Assembly (NCBI GenBank): GCA_019090455.1
Contig: JAHRWA010000075.1
Coordinates: 1-64,000 of the forward strand
Direction of reading: 5' to 3'
Source of the DNA: Pseudomonadales bacterium
GTDB lineage: Bacteria; Pseudomonadota; Gammaproteobacteria; Pseudomonadales; DC-out160
DNA length: 64,000 nt
Within the stretch, counting starts at the first letter, position 1. Every line of letters begins with the position of its first letter. The notes beneath the pieces were generated by a model. That model made no database searches. It had not been told where the DNA came from and worked only from the letters and a program-made list of their open reading frames with translations. Shown piece by piece: positions 8,429-15,999 of this stretch. Made by a program: the position numbers and the translations under genes.

Positions 8429-11400
8429 TTAAATATTCGCTGCCCAAAGCTGAAACGCTAAGGTCGTCATGACGTCATCTAGGTGACCGTCCAACATTTT
8501 ATCAAGACGTTTTTGACCGCCGTCCTGCTCAAAGGCACGATTGACAAAGTCGTTATCTATCACCACTTCAAGCTTCAATTGATTCGCCAAGCGATTGAGC
8601 CAATTACGTTGGGGCTTGGTCCAGGGGTGCATGGCGTAAATGGATTCCATGGCCTTATTCACCCGTTCGTCAAAGGGCATCAGTGCTTCACCGATAGCGG
8701 CTTGTCGTATGTGACCGATAATGCTGGCGGCGATTTCTTGATTGGTGGTGGTGCGCCAAGCTGATTTGAGCTTCGCTTCGGTATAGCCGTTCTTGTCTAA
8801 CAATAACCGAATCTCTTTTAACTGTGCCCGAGTGAGTTCTCGGGGTTTGTTGACCACCGCAGAAAGCGCTGCGGATTCATTGATTTGTGTTTTGATAAAA
8901 TGATTGAAGCTGTCGAGGTAATCCTCCGGCCTTTTATAGTCGCCATAGCTTTGGCTACGCTCTTTGATTTTATCTTTGTGGTCCGAGAGTATGGGTTTGC
9001 GTTCAGAGCCTATCAGCGCTTTTACTTCATGCAGTTGATCAATCAAATTACCGTGCTGCTGAAGAAATTCACGCGCCGCCGATACACCCTCTTTATGCAG
9101 CTGTTGGTGTAACTGTGCCGGTGCAACGCCCCACTGACCTTCCAGTTCATCCAAGCGTTGTTGCAGCGCTGGATTACGCTCGGCTTTATTCTGTGCTTTT
9201 CGCATAATACGCATGACTTTTTGACTCAGAGCATCCAGGGCATCATCGGCATGGCTGCGGTTCTCTTCACTGCCCGGCACCTCTTGCGTTTTCGGATCAC
9301 AGACCTCATCCACCAACTGCTCAAGGGTGATGTTGGGGTTTTTGACTACGGGCTTCATAGTGGAAACTTTTTGTAAGGCGGCATAGATATCGACGGGGTC
9401 ATACACGCGAAAGACGGTTTTACCGATGTCATCACAGCGCCGGGTGGCTCGCCCTAACATTTGCTCGTAGAGAATTCGCGATTTGACTCGACGCATAAAA
9501 ACAAGGTTACAGATTTTCGGTACATCGATACCGGTGGTCAGCAGGTCAACGGTGATGGCGATATTGGGGTAACGCTCGTTTTTGTAATTTTTAATTTGTT
9601 GTTTTACTTTATCCACTTCCCCAGTGATTTTAATGGTGGCGTCGGGATTGTATTGATCGTCGTACAGAGCTTTAAAGGCCTCATCCAATAAGCGCTTGAC
9701 CATATCCGCATGGGTATTAGTCGCACAGAAGATCAGGGTCTTCTCATCACTCAGGGGGTCTAGCTCCTGGACCAACTGCTCACAAATCACTTTGTTAAAG
9801 GATTCATTAATTACCCGTCGATTAAACTGGGAGACATCAAAATCTAATTCGTCTTCTAACTCAGAGGAATCCAGCTCACCCGTAGCGGTATCCACGGCTA
9901 ACACTGTTTCGCCTTTATCAAAATGAATGCCCTTTTGCGACAGCAGTGTTTCGTAGCGAATCGGTGGCTCATGGTCAATCAACCAGTCATCTGCCACCGC
10001 CTCTCGATAGGTGTAGGTGTAAACGGGTTTGCCAAATATCTCTGAGGTGTGTTTTGCCGGAGTGGCAGTGAGCCCTATTTTTACCGCATCAAAATAATCC
10101 AGCACACGCCGATAACTGGATAGGTACTGGCTGGTATCGCGTATCCCGAGTTCACCCTCTCCCATCTCTTGATCCAAGGTGTAACCCCGGTGTGCTTCAT
10201 CGACGATGATACAGTCGAACTGATCCACCGGCATCGCCTTATCGCTTTGGAAGATGCGCTTCACCATGGCTTGCACCGTGGCCACCTGAATGCGAGTCTC
10301 TGCTTCTGCCGCCATATCGCCGAGTTCTTTCACATCATAAATTTGCGACAGGGTGTGGTTTTGTTCTAGCCGAGTATCGTGAAAGGCATCAATAGCCTGA
10401 TCACCCAGGGAGGTTCGATCCACGAGAAACAGAATACGCTTGAAACGCTCAGCCTTAAGGAAACGATACATCAAGCCGATGATGGTGCGCGTTTTTCCCG
10501 TTCCGGTGGCCATGGCTAATAAGCAATCCCGCTGATTTTTTTCTAACGCGGATTCAACTCGCTGAATCGCCTTCTCCTGATAATCACGCAAGCCCAAATA
10601 AGCGTACCCTTCTTGTCGTAAATGTTGCTCCGCTACATCACGATCGCGCTTCAGTAAATCAAATAGACCATCAGGTGTATGAAATGACGATAGAGAGCGG
10701 GCAAGGTTGGAGGGTTGCCGACAGTCTCGAAACCAGGTGCCGGACAGTTCCGGGGATTGCTTTATAAAAGGACGGCCATTGCAGGAGTAGATAAACGGTA
10801 AGTGATAGCCCCCGGTGTCAGAATGCTGGCTGGCTTTTCCGCTGTCATCGACACTCGGCCAGGGTTTTAATAATCCCTGCTGCACCCAAGGTAACCCTAA
10901 GTCTTCGAATTTTTGAAATGTTTTACTGTAGCGAGCAGCTTGAGTGAGGGCGCTTGCCACGTTGACGTTTTTTCGTTTCGCCTCCACCGCTGCAACGGGG
11001 ATCAGTCCCACGAAAAGGACATAGTCAGCCGGGCCGGATTGTGTGGGCCACTCGGCAATGGCCATGTTTTTTCTCGGGTCAGGTCTAGCGCCTTTACTGT
11101 AGCGGAGTAATTCCGTATCCGTTTCCCATCCCGCATCGATCAGTTGGGTGTCGATCAAAATACGGGTTAACTCTTCCGATAAGGTAATTCGACTGGCCGC
11201 TTTTCGAGTCTGTGCTTTAACTTGTGAGGTTTGTGTATTCTCTGCTTTGATCGCTGCATCGTTTGCGGATTTATCTTCTGCCTTCGCCTCCTTCTCTCTC
11301 GCGATCACTAATGCGGCGACGGTATTTTCGAGTTTCTTATCAAAGGCTTTTTGTGCAGTGACTAGCGCACTCTCTTGCTCATTCGCCAACTCCTTAAACG

Positions 11401-11986
11401 TCTTCGCCTCTTGCTCCATTTGTCCGGCCAGTTCCTCGTATTCCTTCGCTTCACTGGCCTTCAAATCAATCAACTCTTGGCTTTCTTCAACCTGTTTATT
11501 GGCATCCAAAAGGGAGGCTTTCAGCTGTTCTACTTCCGAGTGTAAAGTCCGCAGCTCCACGCTAGGATCTTTGGGCATGATGAATTTGCCCGCCTTAAAC
11601 TGATCCCGTTTCTCACCGAAGGATTGGTGATACCAAACCGCTAACTCCCTCGCTAGTTTTAGTCCACCAAGGGCTTCACGGTGACTGGTTTGAAACTGGT
11701 GAACGGCTTTGTTCCCTTCGATACGCAGCACATGAAAGAGGTCTCGCACCGTTTGATCCAAGTTGATTTTGCGGTTGAGTTGATAGAGCAGATCAGCTTG
11801 TGATGTTTGTTGATCGAATGCGATATTGGAACGCAAGGCAACATCTTGAGCGAACGCTTCCGCTAGTTGCCGTACTTTATAGAGCGTGGTATTGGGATCG
11901 TAGGCGAAGGCTCGCTCTGCGCTAACGGCAATCTGAAGGAATACGGCATCGTGCTCCGCTAAAAAATCGAAGTTCGAATCAGACAT
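8429..11986 (-). CDS. hsdR: Type I restriction enzyme translocase/nuclease subunit HsdR (EcoKI-like)
   Basis: An 1185-residue motor and nuclease subunit, close to EcoKI HsdR (about 1170). The N-terminus (residues 1-130, with NTTLYKVRQLAEAFA and GNKAVHQF) matches the EcoKI-type helical domain and is followed by a long charged coiled coil (about 145-260). The HSDR_N nuclease shows D321, then E335 and K337 in the VEAKRKN motif. The superfamily 2 helicase has Walker A ATGTGKT (493-499) and the DEAH box VDEAHRG (near 595), with ITVDLLTTGIDVP and GRATRR further on. It translocates DNA and cuts unmodified DNA at a distance. It is the first gene of the minus-strand restriction operon. Confidence 0.95.
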   Translation of the reverse strand: MSDSNFDFLAEHDAVFLQIAVSAERAFAYDPNTTLYKVRQLAEAFAQDVALRSNIAFDQQTSQADLLYQLNRKINLDQTVRDLFHVLRIEGNKAVHQFQTSHREALGGLKLARELAVWYHQSFGEKRDQFKAGKFIMPKDPSVELRTLHSEVEQLKASLLDANKQVEESQELIDLKASEAKEYEELAGQMEQEAKTFKELANEQESALVTAQKAFDKKLENTVAALVIAREKEAKAEDKSANDAAIKAENTQTSQVKAQTRKAASRITLSEELTRILIDTQLIDAGWETDTELLRYSKGARPDPRKNMAIAEWPTQSGPADYVLFVGLIPVAAVEAKRKNVNVASALTQAARYSKTFQKFEDLGLPWVQQGLLKPWPSVDDSGKASQHSDTGGYHLPFIYSCNGRPFIKQSPELSGTWFRDCRQPSNLARSLSSFHTPDGLFDLLKRDRDVAEQHLRQEGYAYLGLRDYQEKAIQRVESALEKNQRDCLLAMATGTGKTRTIIGLMYRFLKAERFKRILFLVDRTSLGDQAIDAFHDTRLEQNHTLSQIYDVKELGDMAAEAETRIQVATVQAMVKRIFQSDKAMPVDQFDCIIVDEAHRGYTLDQEMGEGELGIRDTSQYLSSYRRVLDYFDAVKIGLTATPAKHTSEIFGKPVYTYTYREAVADDWLIDHEPPIRYETLLSQKGIHFDKGETVLAVDTATGELDSSELEDELDFDVSQFNRRVINESFNKVICEQLVQELDPLSDEKTLIFCATNTHADMVKRLLDEAFKALYDDQYNPDATIKITGEVDKVKQQIKNYKNERYPNIAITVDLLTTGIDVPKICNLVFMRRVKSRILYEQMLGRATRRCDDIGKTVFRVYDPVDIYAALQKVSTMKPVVKNPNITLEQLVDEVCDPKTQEVPGSEENRSHADDALDALSQKVMRIMRKAQNKAERNPALQQRLDELEGQWGVAPAQLHQQLHKEGVSAAREFLQQHGNLIDQLHEVKALIGSERKPILSDHKDKIKERSQSYGDYKRPEDYLDSFNHFIKTQINESAALSAVVNKPRELTRAQLKEIRLLLDKNGYTEAKLKSAWRTTTNQEIAASIIGHIRQAAIGEALMPFDERVNKAMESIYAMHPWTKPQRNWLNRLANQLKLEVVIDNDFVNRAFEQDGGQKRLDKMLDGHLDDVMTTLAFQLWAANI

Positions 11987-12296
11987 GGATAGACGGTGTT
12001 TGTTTGGCTGATTTAATGTGTCGAAATTGTGAGGTTTTTATATTCCCTTCCATGGAGGTCTATTGCTTCCCTTTGTTCGTGATTCGACTCAGCCTACATT
12101 GTTGATGTTGTATGGCTGTAAGTTGATGATAAGGTTACATCATTGACGGTTGTTTCGCCGCATTTTCAGTAGGGAAACTAGGGGTATTGAGGTGTAAGGC
12201 TGATGCGAGAGTGATATGGAGTAGTCTACTGATCGCGCGGCGATCATCTTATCGCTTCCTACCTACCTCCCCAAATTATTCCGCATCACTCGTCGA
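11987..12296. other. Non-coding stretch upstream of hsdR
   Basis: About 310 bp between the hsdR start and the displaced phoR end. It should contain the hsdR promoter on the minus strand; I cannot place a convincing -35/-10 pair. A small perfect inverted repeat with GATCGC and GCGATC arms lies at about 12233-12247. The continuation of the displaced phoR frame (DLSTSDAE then stop) covers the right end, to about 12273. No other gene is supported. Confidence 0.5.
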
Positions 12297-12390
12297 TAAA
12301 TCCTCAGACCGGAAATGACACGAAAAAGTACTACCCACTCCCAACTCACTTTCAATGGTTAAGCTCGCATGATGCCGAATCAGAATATGC
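12297..12390 (-). repeat. Duplicated 3' end of phoR (copy A, displaced)
   Basis: This 94-bp segment matches 16007-16100, the 3' end of the intact phoR gene, at 91 of 94 positions and in the same orientation. Translated on the minus strand it continues the PhoR C-terminus (HILIRHHASLTIESELG, then GSTFSCHFRSEDL) but ends in DLSTSDAE-stop rather than DLQNATR-stop. It has no 5' part of the gene. The simplest reading is that this is the original phoR end, displaced when DNA now at 12391-16006 was inserted and supplied a substitute end. Confidence 0.85.
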
Positions 12391-12404
12391 GTCCCTAATT
12401 TCCA

Positions 12405-12486
12405 TGGTCCCCCCTGAGAACCGAACCACCGACACACTTCGCCTCACAGCAACCGTCCATCCACTCGCTGCAACACTTTTCCTCGA
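12405..12486 (-). pseudogene. Remnant of the 3' end of a second hsdS gene
   Basis: This 82-bp stretch aligns without gaps to 3989-4070, the 3' end of hsdS and the bases just beyond its stop, with about 66 of 82 identical. On the minus strand it reads RGKVLQRVDGRLL-stop, against RKVLQRVDGELRRG-stop in the intact gene. Only this tail remains. It lies 14 bp from the displaced phoR end, suggesting that another type I restriction island with a related hsdS once sat here and was replaced. At 80 percent identity it is a homologous relic, not a recent duplicate. Confidence 0.7.
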
Positions 12487-12587
12487 TTTTTCAAACTATA
12501 TAAAATAGCAATGTATTCTTTTATTTAAGGAACTTAATGCTTTTTGTAAGTCACAATGGAAACTGAACGGAGGCAGATCAAGGGCTC

Positions 12588-12800
12588 ATGACCTGTATTT
12601 CGCAACAAAAAAATTGGCAACAAAAAGACTGCCCGGAATTCCGCTTTGACCTGACAGAGATTCAGGAAGCATTGGTCGAGTTTGAAGAAAGAATCCACCT
12701 TACCGGCAAAGAATTTAATGCGCTGCCAGAAAAAACTCGTCACGTCACTTGCAGCGCTTAAAAGAGATCGGCGCATTGAAACAGCAAGGGGTAGGCCGGA
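12588..12800 (+). pseudogene. Fic-family protein remnant (N-terminal piece joined to a C-terminal piece)
   Basis: ATG at 12588 opens a 57-codon frame (WQQKDCPEFRFDLTEIQEAL, then HLTGKEFNALPEKTR) that resembles the short N-terminal domain preceding Fic AMP-transferase domains. It stops at 12761. In the adjacent frame the text continues HLQRLKEIGALKQQGVGRT, reminiscent of the C-terminal winged-helix end of Fic proteins. The catalytic HPFxxGNGR core is absent, so this looks like an internally deleted gene. The assignment rests on pattern memory only. A terminator-like palindrome follows at 12828. Confidence 0.45.
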
Positions 12801-12827
12801 CTTTAACCGGCACGGAGTTGCCTCCGA

Positions 12828-12850
12828 GGGACTTTAAGTCCCTTTTATTC
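12828..12850 (+). terminator. Terminator-like palindrome after the Fic remnant
   Basis: GGGACTTTAAGTCCC is a perfect 7+1+7 palindrome followed by TTTTATT, consistent with a short Rho-independent terminator reading rightwards and isolating the abiE promoter region from upstream transcription. Confidence 0.55.
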
Positions 12851-12972
12851 TATTACTATATATCATTGTTTTTTAACCTTTTATACGTTTTTTAAGGATC
12901 AATATTGTTAATGATTGTTACACCGATTATTACACTCAAGCATCTTCTATTTGCCCAGTGAGCGAGTGCAAA

Positions 12973-13049
12973 AGTTTAATAACATACGTATATGTACATT
13001 TAAACTGTGCAAATACAATAATTGTTAAACTTGATAATAGTTTAACAAT
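12973..13049 (+). promoter_or_regulatory. Probable AbiEi operators: two inverted repeats upstream of abiE
   Basis: Two inverted repeats share the same AGTTTAA half-site. The first has AGTTTAA at 12973-12979 and TTAAACT at 13000-13006. The second is an 11-bp perfect pair, ATTGTTAAACT at 13021-13031 and AGTTTAACAAT at 13039-13049, with a 7-base spacer. AbiEi antitoxins are known to repress their own operon by binding inverted repeats upstream of it, so these are likely the operators. The second ends only 17 bp before the abiEi start codon, where it would also block initiation. Confidence 0.7.
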
Positions 13050-13066
13050 ACACTAATTTGTTCACT

Positions 13067-13900
13067 ATGAGTGTGCAAAATGGAAGTAAGTTAAACCAGC
13101 TAGAGCGAGCCTTGCCCGAAGGCTTGCTTGTCGATGCGTCATGGCTAGAACGTCATGGATACTATCGTTCCCAACGTAGCCAGTATGTGTCTGCCGGTTG
13201 GCTAGAGCAGCCTACACGCGGGGTTTTCTGTCGTCCTCGTGGTGCGGTAAGCTGGGAGCAGGTAGTCATATCATTGCAAACCTTGCTCGAATTTCCTGTA
13301 TCTGTCGGTGGTCGTAGTGCGTTGGAGTTACAGGGGTATGCCCACTATCTGCCGCAATCTCAAAAAACCATCCATTTATATTGCGATAAAAAGCCGCCTG
13401 CTTGGGTATTTAAACTGAAGATTGAGCAGGCGTTCATTTTTCATAACCGCTTGCGCTATTTACCCGAAGTCGAATTACCCCCACAAACACTTTCACTTAC
13501 TGAGCCTATATCCGAGAGCGAGGCTTTAGAGGGTGCACTGCGGATAGAACGTTGGGGTCAGTGGAAGTGGCCGCTTGTTATGTCCATGCCTGAGCGAGCT
13601 TACCTTGAACTGCTCGACGAACTCCCTAAAAAAGAGACCTTTCATATGGCGGATGTCATTATGGAAGGATTGGTCAATTTAAGTCCGCGCCGACTGCAGC
13701 CACTTTTGGAAACTTGCACGAGCATCAAAGTTAAACGTTTATTCTTTTTCTTTGCCGAGCGTCACCAGCATCGCTGGTTGGCTCATATCAATCATGAAAA
13801 AATTGATCTCGGTAAAGGAAAGCGCATGTTAGTTAAAGGCGGAAAGCTTAATACTAAATACCAGATAACAGTGCCGGAGGAATTTAATGGCATTCAGTGA
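13067..13900 (+). CDS. abiEi: AbiEi antitoxin (type IV toxin-antitoxin, transcriptional autorepressor)
   Basis: A 277-residue protein with an N-terminal winged-helix region (about residues 10-60; LVDASWLERHGYYRSQRSQY and VSAGWLEQPTRGVFCR) typical of AbiEi antitoxins. A larger C-terminal domain with the SALELQGYAHYL motif follows and ends in a basic tail (KGKRMLVKGGKLNTKYQI). AbiEi represses the abiE operon and antagonises AbiEii toxicity, giving abortive infection against phage. I start at the ATG at 13067; the open frame begins at a TTG three codons earlier. Its end overlaps abiEii by 14 bp, implying translational coupling. Operator-like palindromes precede it. Confidence 0.88.
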   Translation: MSVQNGSKLNQLERALPEGLLVDASWLERHGYYRSQRSQYVSAGWLEQPTRGVFCRPRGAVSWEQVVISLQTLLEFPVSVGGRSALELQGYAHYLPQSQKTIHLYCDKKPPAWVFKLKIEQAFIFHNRLRYLPEVELPPQTLSLTEPISESEALEGALRIERWGQWKWPLVMSMPERAYLELLDELPKKETFHMADVIMEGLVNLSPRRLQPLLETCTSIKVKRLFFFFAERHQHRWLAHINHEKIDLGKGKRMLVKGGKLNTKYQITVPEEFNGIQ

Positions 13901-14807
13901 TGTTTATCATAATCAGGTTAGTTTGCTCATGCGAACATTGCCTTATGTGGCAGAGGAATCTTGTTTTGCCTTAAAGGGTGGCACAGCGATAAATCTGTTC
14001 ATTCGCAACTTGCCACGTTTGTCAGTTGATATTGATCTTACCTATCTGCCGGTAATGGAGCGAGGACAGTCGCTATTAGATATTGATACCGCATTGAAAA
14101 ATATTGGTAAGCGCATCCGTAAAGCAGACAACAGTATTCATATCACCGAGTCTGCACCACGCTCACAAAACGAAATCACTAAGCTGGTGGTGCGCACAAA
14201 AGAGCGTGTCCAGATCAAAATTGAGGTTACGCCGGTACTGCGGGGCTGCGTGTATGATTCCGTCAATATGGAGGTTTCGCAGAAGACCGAAGACAAGTTC
14301 GGCTTTGCAGAAATTAATGTCCTGTCTTTTGCTGATATTTATGCAGGAAAAATCATGGCTGCTTTTGATCGCCAGCACCCGCGCGATTTATTCGATGTAC
14401 ACCAATTGCTGGAAAATGAAGGCATCACAGATGATCTGCGCACGGCTATCATTGTCTACCTTATCAGCCATGATCATTCGCCTCATTCATTACTGGCACC
14501 CGTATTAAAGGATATATCCCAAGATTATGAGCAAAACTTTGTTGGCATGACAACGGAGGACATAATGCTAGATACACTTCTTGAGACCAGAGAAAAACTC
14601 ATTACCGATGTGGTTGGAAATATGCCCGATAATCATAAGGAGTTTTTGCGTTCTTTTTATCGTCGTAAACCTGATTGGAAATTACTTGGCATTGATGGGG
14701 TAGAAAACTTGCCTGCTGTCAGGTGGAGAGAACTTAACCTTGATAAATCGGGTGACGGTACGTGTGAAGAACTTCTTCGTAAGCTTGAGGCGGTGATCAC
14801 TTCATAA
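13887..14807 (+). CDS. abiEii: AbiEii toxin, nucleotidyltransferase-fold
   Basis: A 306-residue AbiEii/AbiGii family toxin. The polymerase-beta-type nucleotidyltransferase signature is intact: GGTAINLF at residues 31-38, followed by SVDIDL with metal-binding D48 and D50, and later VQIKIEVTPVLRG. The motif YAGKIMAAFDRQHPRDLFDVH (residues about 151-171) is the conserved family segment carrying the proposed catalytic Lys and Asp. The toxin modifies tRNA or similar targets and arrests growth when the antitoxin fails. No frameshift is seen, so the pair looks functional. Confidence 0.9.
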   Translation: MAFSDVYHNQVSLLMRTLPYVAEESCFALKGGTAINLFIRNLPRLSVDIDLTYLPVMERGQSLLDIDTALKNIGKRIRKADNSIHITESAPRSQNEITKLVVRTKERVQIKIEVTPVLRGCVYDSVNMEVSQKTEDKFGFAEINVLSFADIYAGKIMAAFDRQHPRDLFDVHQLLENEGITDDLRTAIIVYLISHDHSPHSLLAPVLKDISQDYEQNFVGMTTEDIMLDTLLETREKLITDVVGNMPDNHKEFLRSFYRRKPDWKLLGIDGVENLPAVRWRELNLDKSGDGTCEELLRKLEAVITS

Positions 14808-14830
14808 TGAGCTGGTTATTGGTGTTCCCC

Positions 14831-14853
14831 TTAGGCAATTAGGCAATTAGGCA
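14831..14853. repeat. 8-bp tandem repeat, about 3 copies
   Basis: TTAGGCAA repeated twice and then TTAGGCA, directly downstream of the abiEii stop. Probably slippage-generated. Confidence 0.8.
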
Positions 14854-14900
14854 GGACATGCTTTGCGCGTTTTCAAAATGCTCTTGCAAATTAAATTCGG

Positions 14901-14936
14901 GGAAGAATAAAGGGGTCAGGAAGAATAAAGGGGTCA
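14901..14936. repeat. 18-bp tandem repeat, 2 copies
   Basis: GGAAGAATAAAGGGGTCA occurs twice in perfect tandem, followed by GGTCGC. Confidence 0.85.
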
Positions 14937-15123
14937 GGTCGCTTTCCTAATAACATATAAAATCACTGGATTGATTTCTGACTTAAACGAATCGTCTTCC
15001 CGTTTTCTTTTGTAGGCCCTCTAACAACCGTCCTGAGATTCTCAATGTTCGTGTCGTCAGTACCCGCGAAACATAGCTCCAGTATCGCTTTAAAACGCCC
15101 TCACTCTGGCTGCTTACCCTAAC

Positions 15124-15147
15124 ATGTACTATCATGTGGTAGTACAT
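15124..15147 (+). promoter_or_regulatory. Palindromic operator upstream of the UPF0175/PIN toxin-antitoxin pair
   Basis: Perfect 8-bp arms ATGTACTA (15124-15131) and TAGTACAT (15140-15147) with an 8-base spacer lie 22 bp upstream of the antitoxin start. Toxin-antitoxin operons are commonly autorepressed through such a site, so this is a likely operator; the binding protein is inferred. Confidence 0.6.
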
Positions 15148-15169
15148 AACTTGAGGCGAGGCGCTTAGC

Positions 15170-15505
15170 ATGAATACAATGGGTATACGGAATATACGAG
15201 AAAACCCGGGTGAGCTCACTCGATTGGCGGAAGCTGGCCAAATAACGTTGATCACCAATCACAGTACGCCAGTGTCTGTGAATATCCCTTTTACTCAAGA
15301 GCTCTTGGAGCAAGGGGTTCATGTGAATATGGCAGCAAAACTATTTGAAGATGGTGTTTTGACCTTAGCTTCTGCTGCGAAAATTGCTCAAATGCCAATA
15401 GAAACTTTTCTAGAAAAGATATCAATTCTTGGTGTGATCATTGTTGACTATGATGAAGGTGAATTGGATGAAGAGCTAGCATGGTTAAAGGACAAAGGTA
15501 AGTGA
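15170..15505 (+). CDS. UPF0175-family antitoxin with Phd-like N-terminus
   Basis: A 111-residue protein in two parts. Residues 1-45 (MGIRNIRENPGELTRLAEAG, then ITLITNHSTPVSVNIPF) look like a Phd/YefM-type DNA-binding fold. Residues 50-105 (MAAKLFEDGVLTLASAAKIA, then FLEKISILGVIIVDYDEGEL) match the UPF0175 family pattern, a small helix-turn-helix module found next to DUF3368 PIN-domain toxins. It is expected to neutralise the toxin and repress the operon through the palindrome upstream. Its stop overlaps the toxin start by 4 bp, a typical coupled arrangement. Confidence 0.75.
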   Translation: MNTMGIRNIRENPGELTRLAEAGQITLITNHSTPVSVNIPFTQELLEQGVHVNMAAKLFEDGVLTLASAAKIAQMPIETFLEKISILGVIIVDYDEGELDEELAWLKDKGK

Positions 15506-15999
15506 CAACGAAACTTATTATTACTGACGCTGGTCCATTAATCGCTTTGGCAAATGTCGATTTGTTGTCGATTTTCAAAAAATCATCCTTTGAGTTTTGG
15601 GCTCCACAAGCGGTAATAAGAGAAGCCACTGCTGATGGGTCTAAGCCGGGTGCAGCTGCTATTCGTGATGCGATTGGTAGTAATTGGATTCAAGAAAAAA
15701 CTGTCGAGCATGATGATCTCTATTTTTCTCTTAAAAAATTACTTGATGAAGGGGAAGCTGAGGCAATCTCGCTAGCGAATCGGAATTCTACAGCAGTTCT
15801 AATCGATGAAACCCGAGGACGTAAGGTAGCGCAACGAAACAATATTCCAGTCTTAGGAACTGCCGCGCTGTTGATTCATGCTAAAGAGGAAGGGTTTATT
15901 CCAGAGGTTATGCCTATTTTAAATATTCTAAAATTAAATGGTTACAGGCTGTCTTCGGGGTTAATGTTAAAAGTGCAGGAGTTGGCGATCATCGCGTAG
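15502..15999 (+). CDS. DUF3368 PIN-domain toxin (putative ribonuclease)
   Basis: A 165-residue PIN-like protein starting at GTG. Acidic PIN residues are visible in order: D9 in LIITDAGPLIAL, E in LDEGEAEAISLA (near residue 88), and D in VLIDETRGRKVA (near 104), followed by the conserved GTAALLIHAKEEG. Such toxins are Mg-dependent RNases paired with UPF0175 antitoxins. The gene ends 11 bp inside the convergent phoR reading frame, which places its 3' end at the junction of the putative inserted element. Confidence 0.78.
   Translation: MTTKLIITDAGPLIALANVDLLSIFKKSSFEFWAPQAVIREATADGSKPGAAAIRDAIGSNWIQEKTVEHDDLYFSLKKLLDEGEAEAISLANRNSTAVLIDETRGRKVAQRNNIPVLGTAALLIHAKEEGFIPEVMPILNILKLNGYRLSSGLMLKVQELAIIA

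Larger units (their letters stand above)
14808..15120. other. Non-coding stretch between the two toxin-antitoxin pairs
   Basis: About 310 bp with no credible gene. It contains two short tandem repeats (14831-14853 and 14901-14936, listed separately). The segment GGGGTCAGGTCGC after the second repeat is a motif often seen in degraded gammaproteobacterial intergenic DNA near REP-associated transposases, but no transposase is present. Confidence 0.5.

Noticed and set aside
11148-11603. 151-residue plus-strand frame within hsdR
   Set aside because: Complement of the coiled-coil-coding region; composition (Ser/Ala/Phe-rich) is the mirror of Glu/Lys-rich codons.
14983-15258. Minus-strand frame over the UPF0175 promoter
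   Set aside because: Overlaps the operator palindrome and the start of the antitoxin gene; no family.
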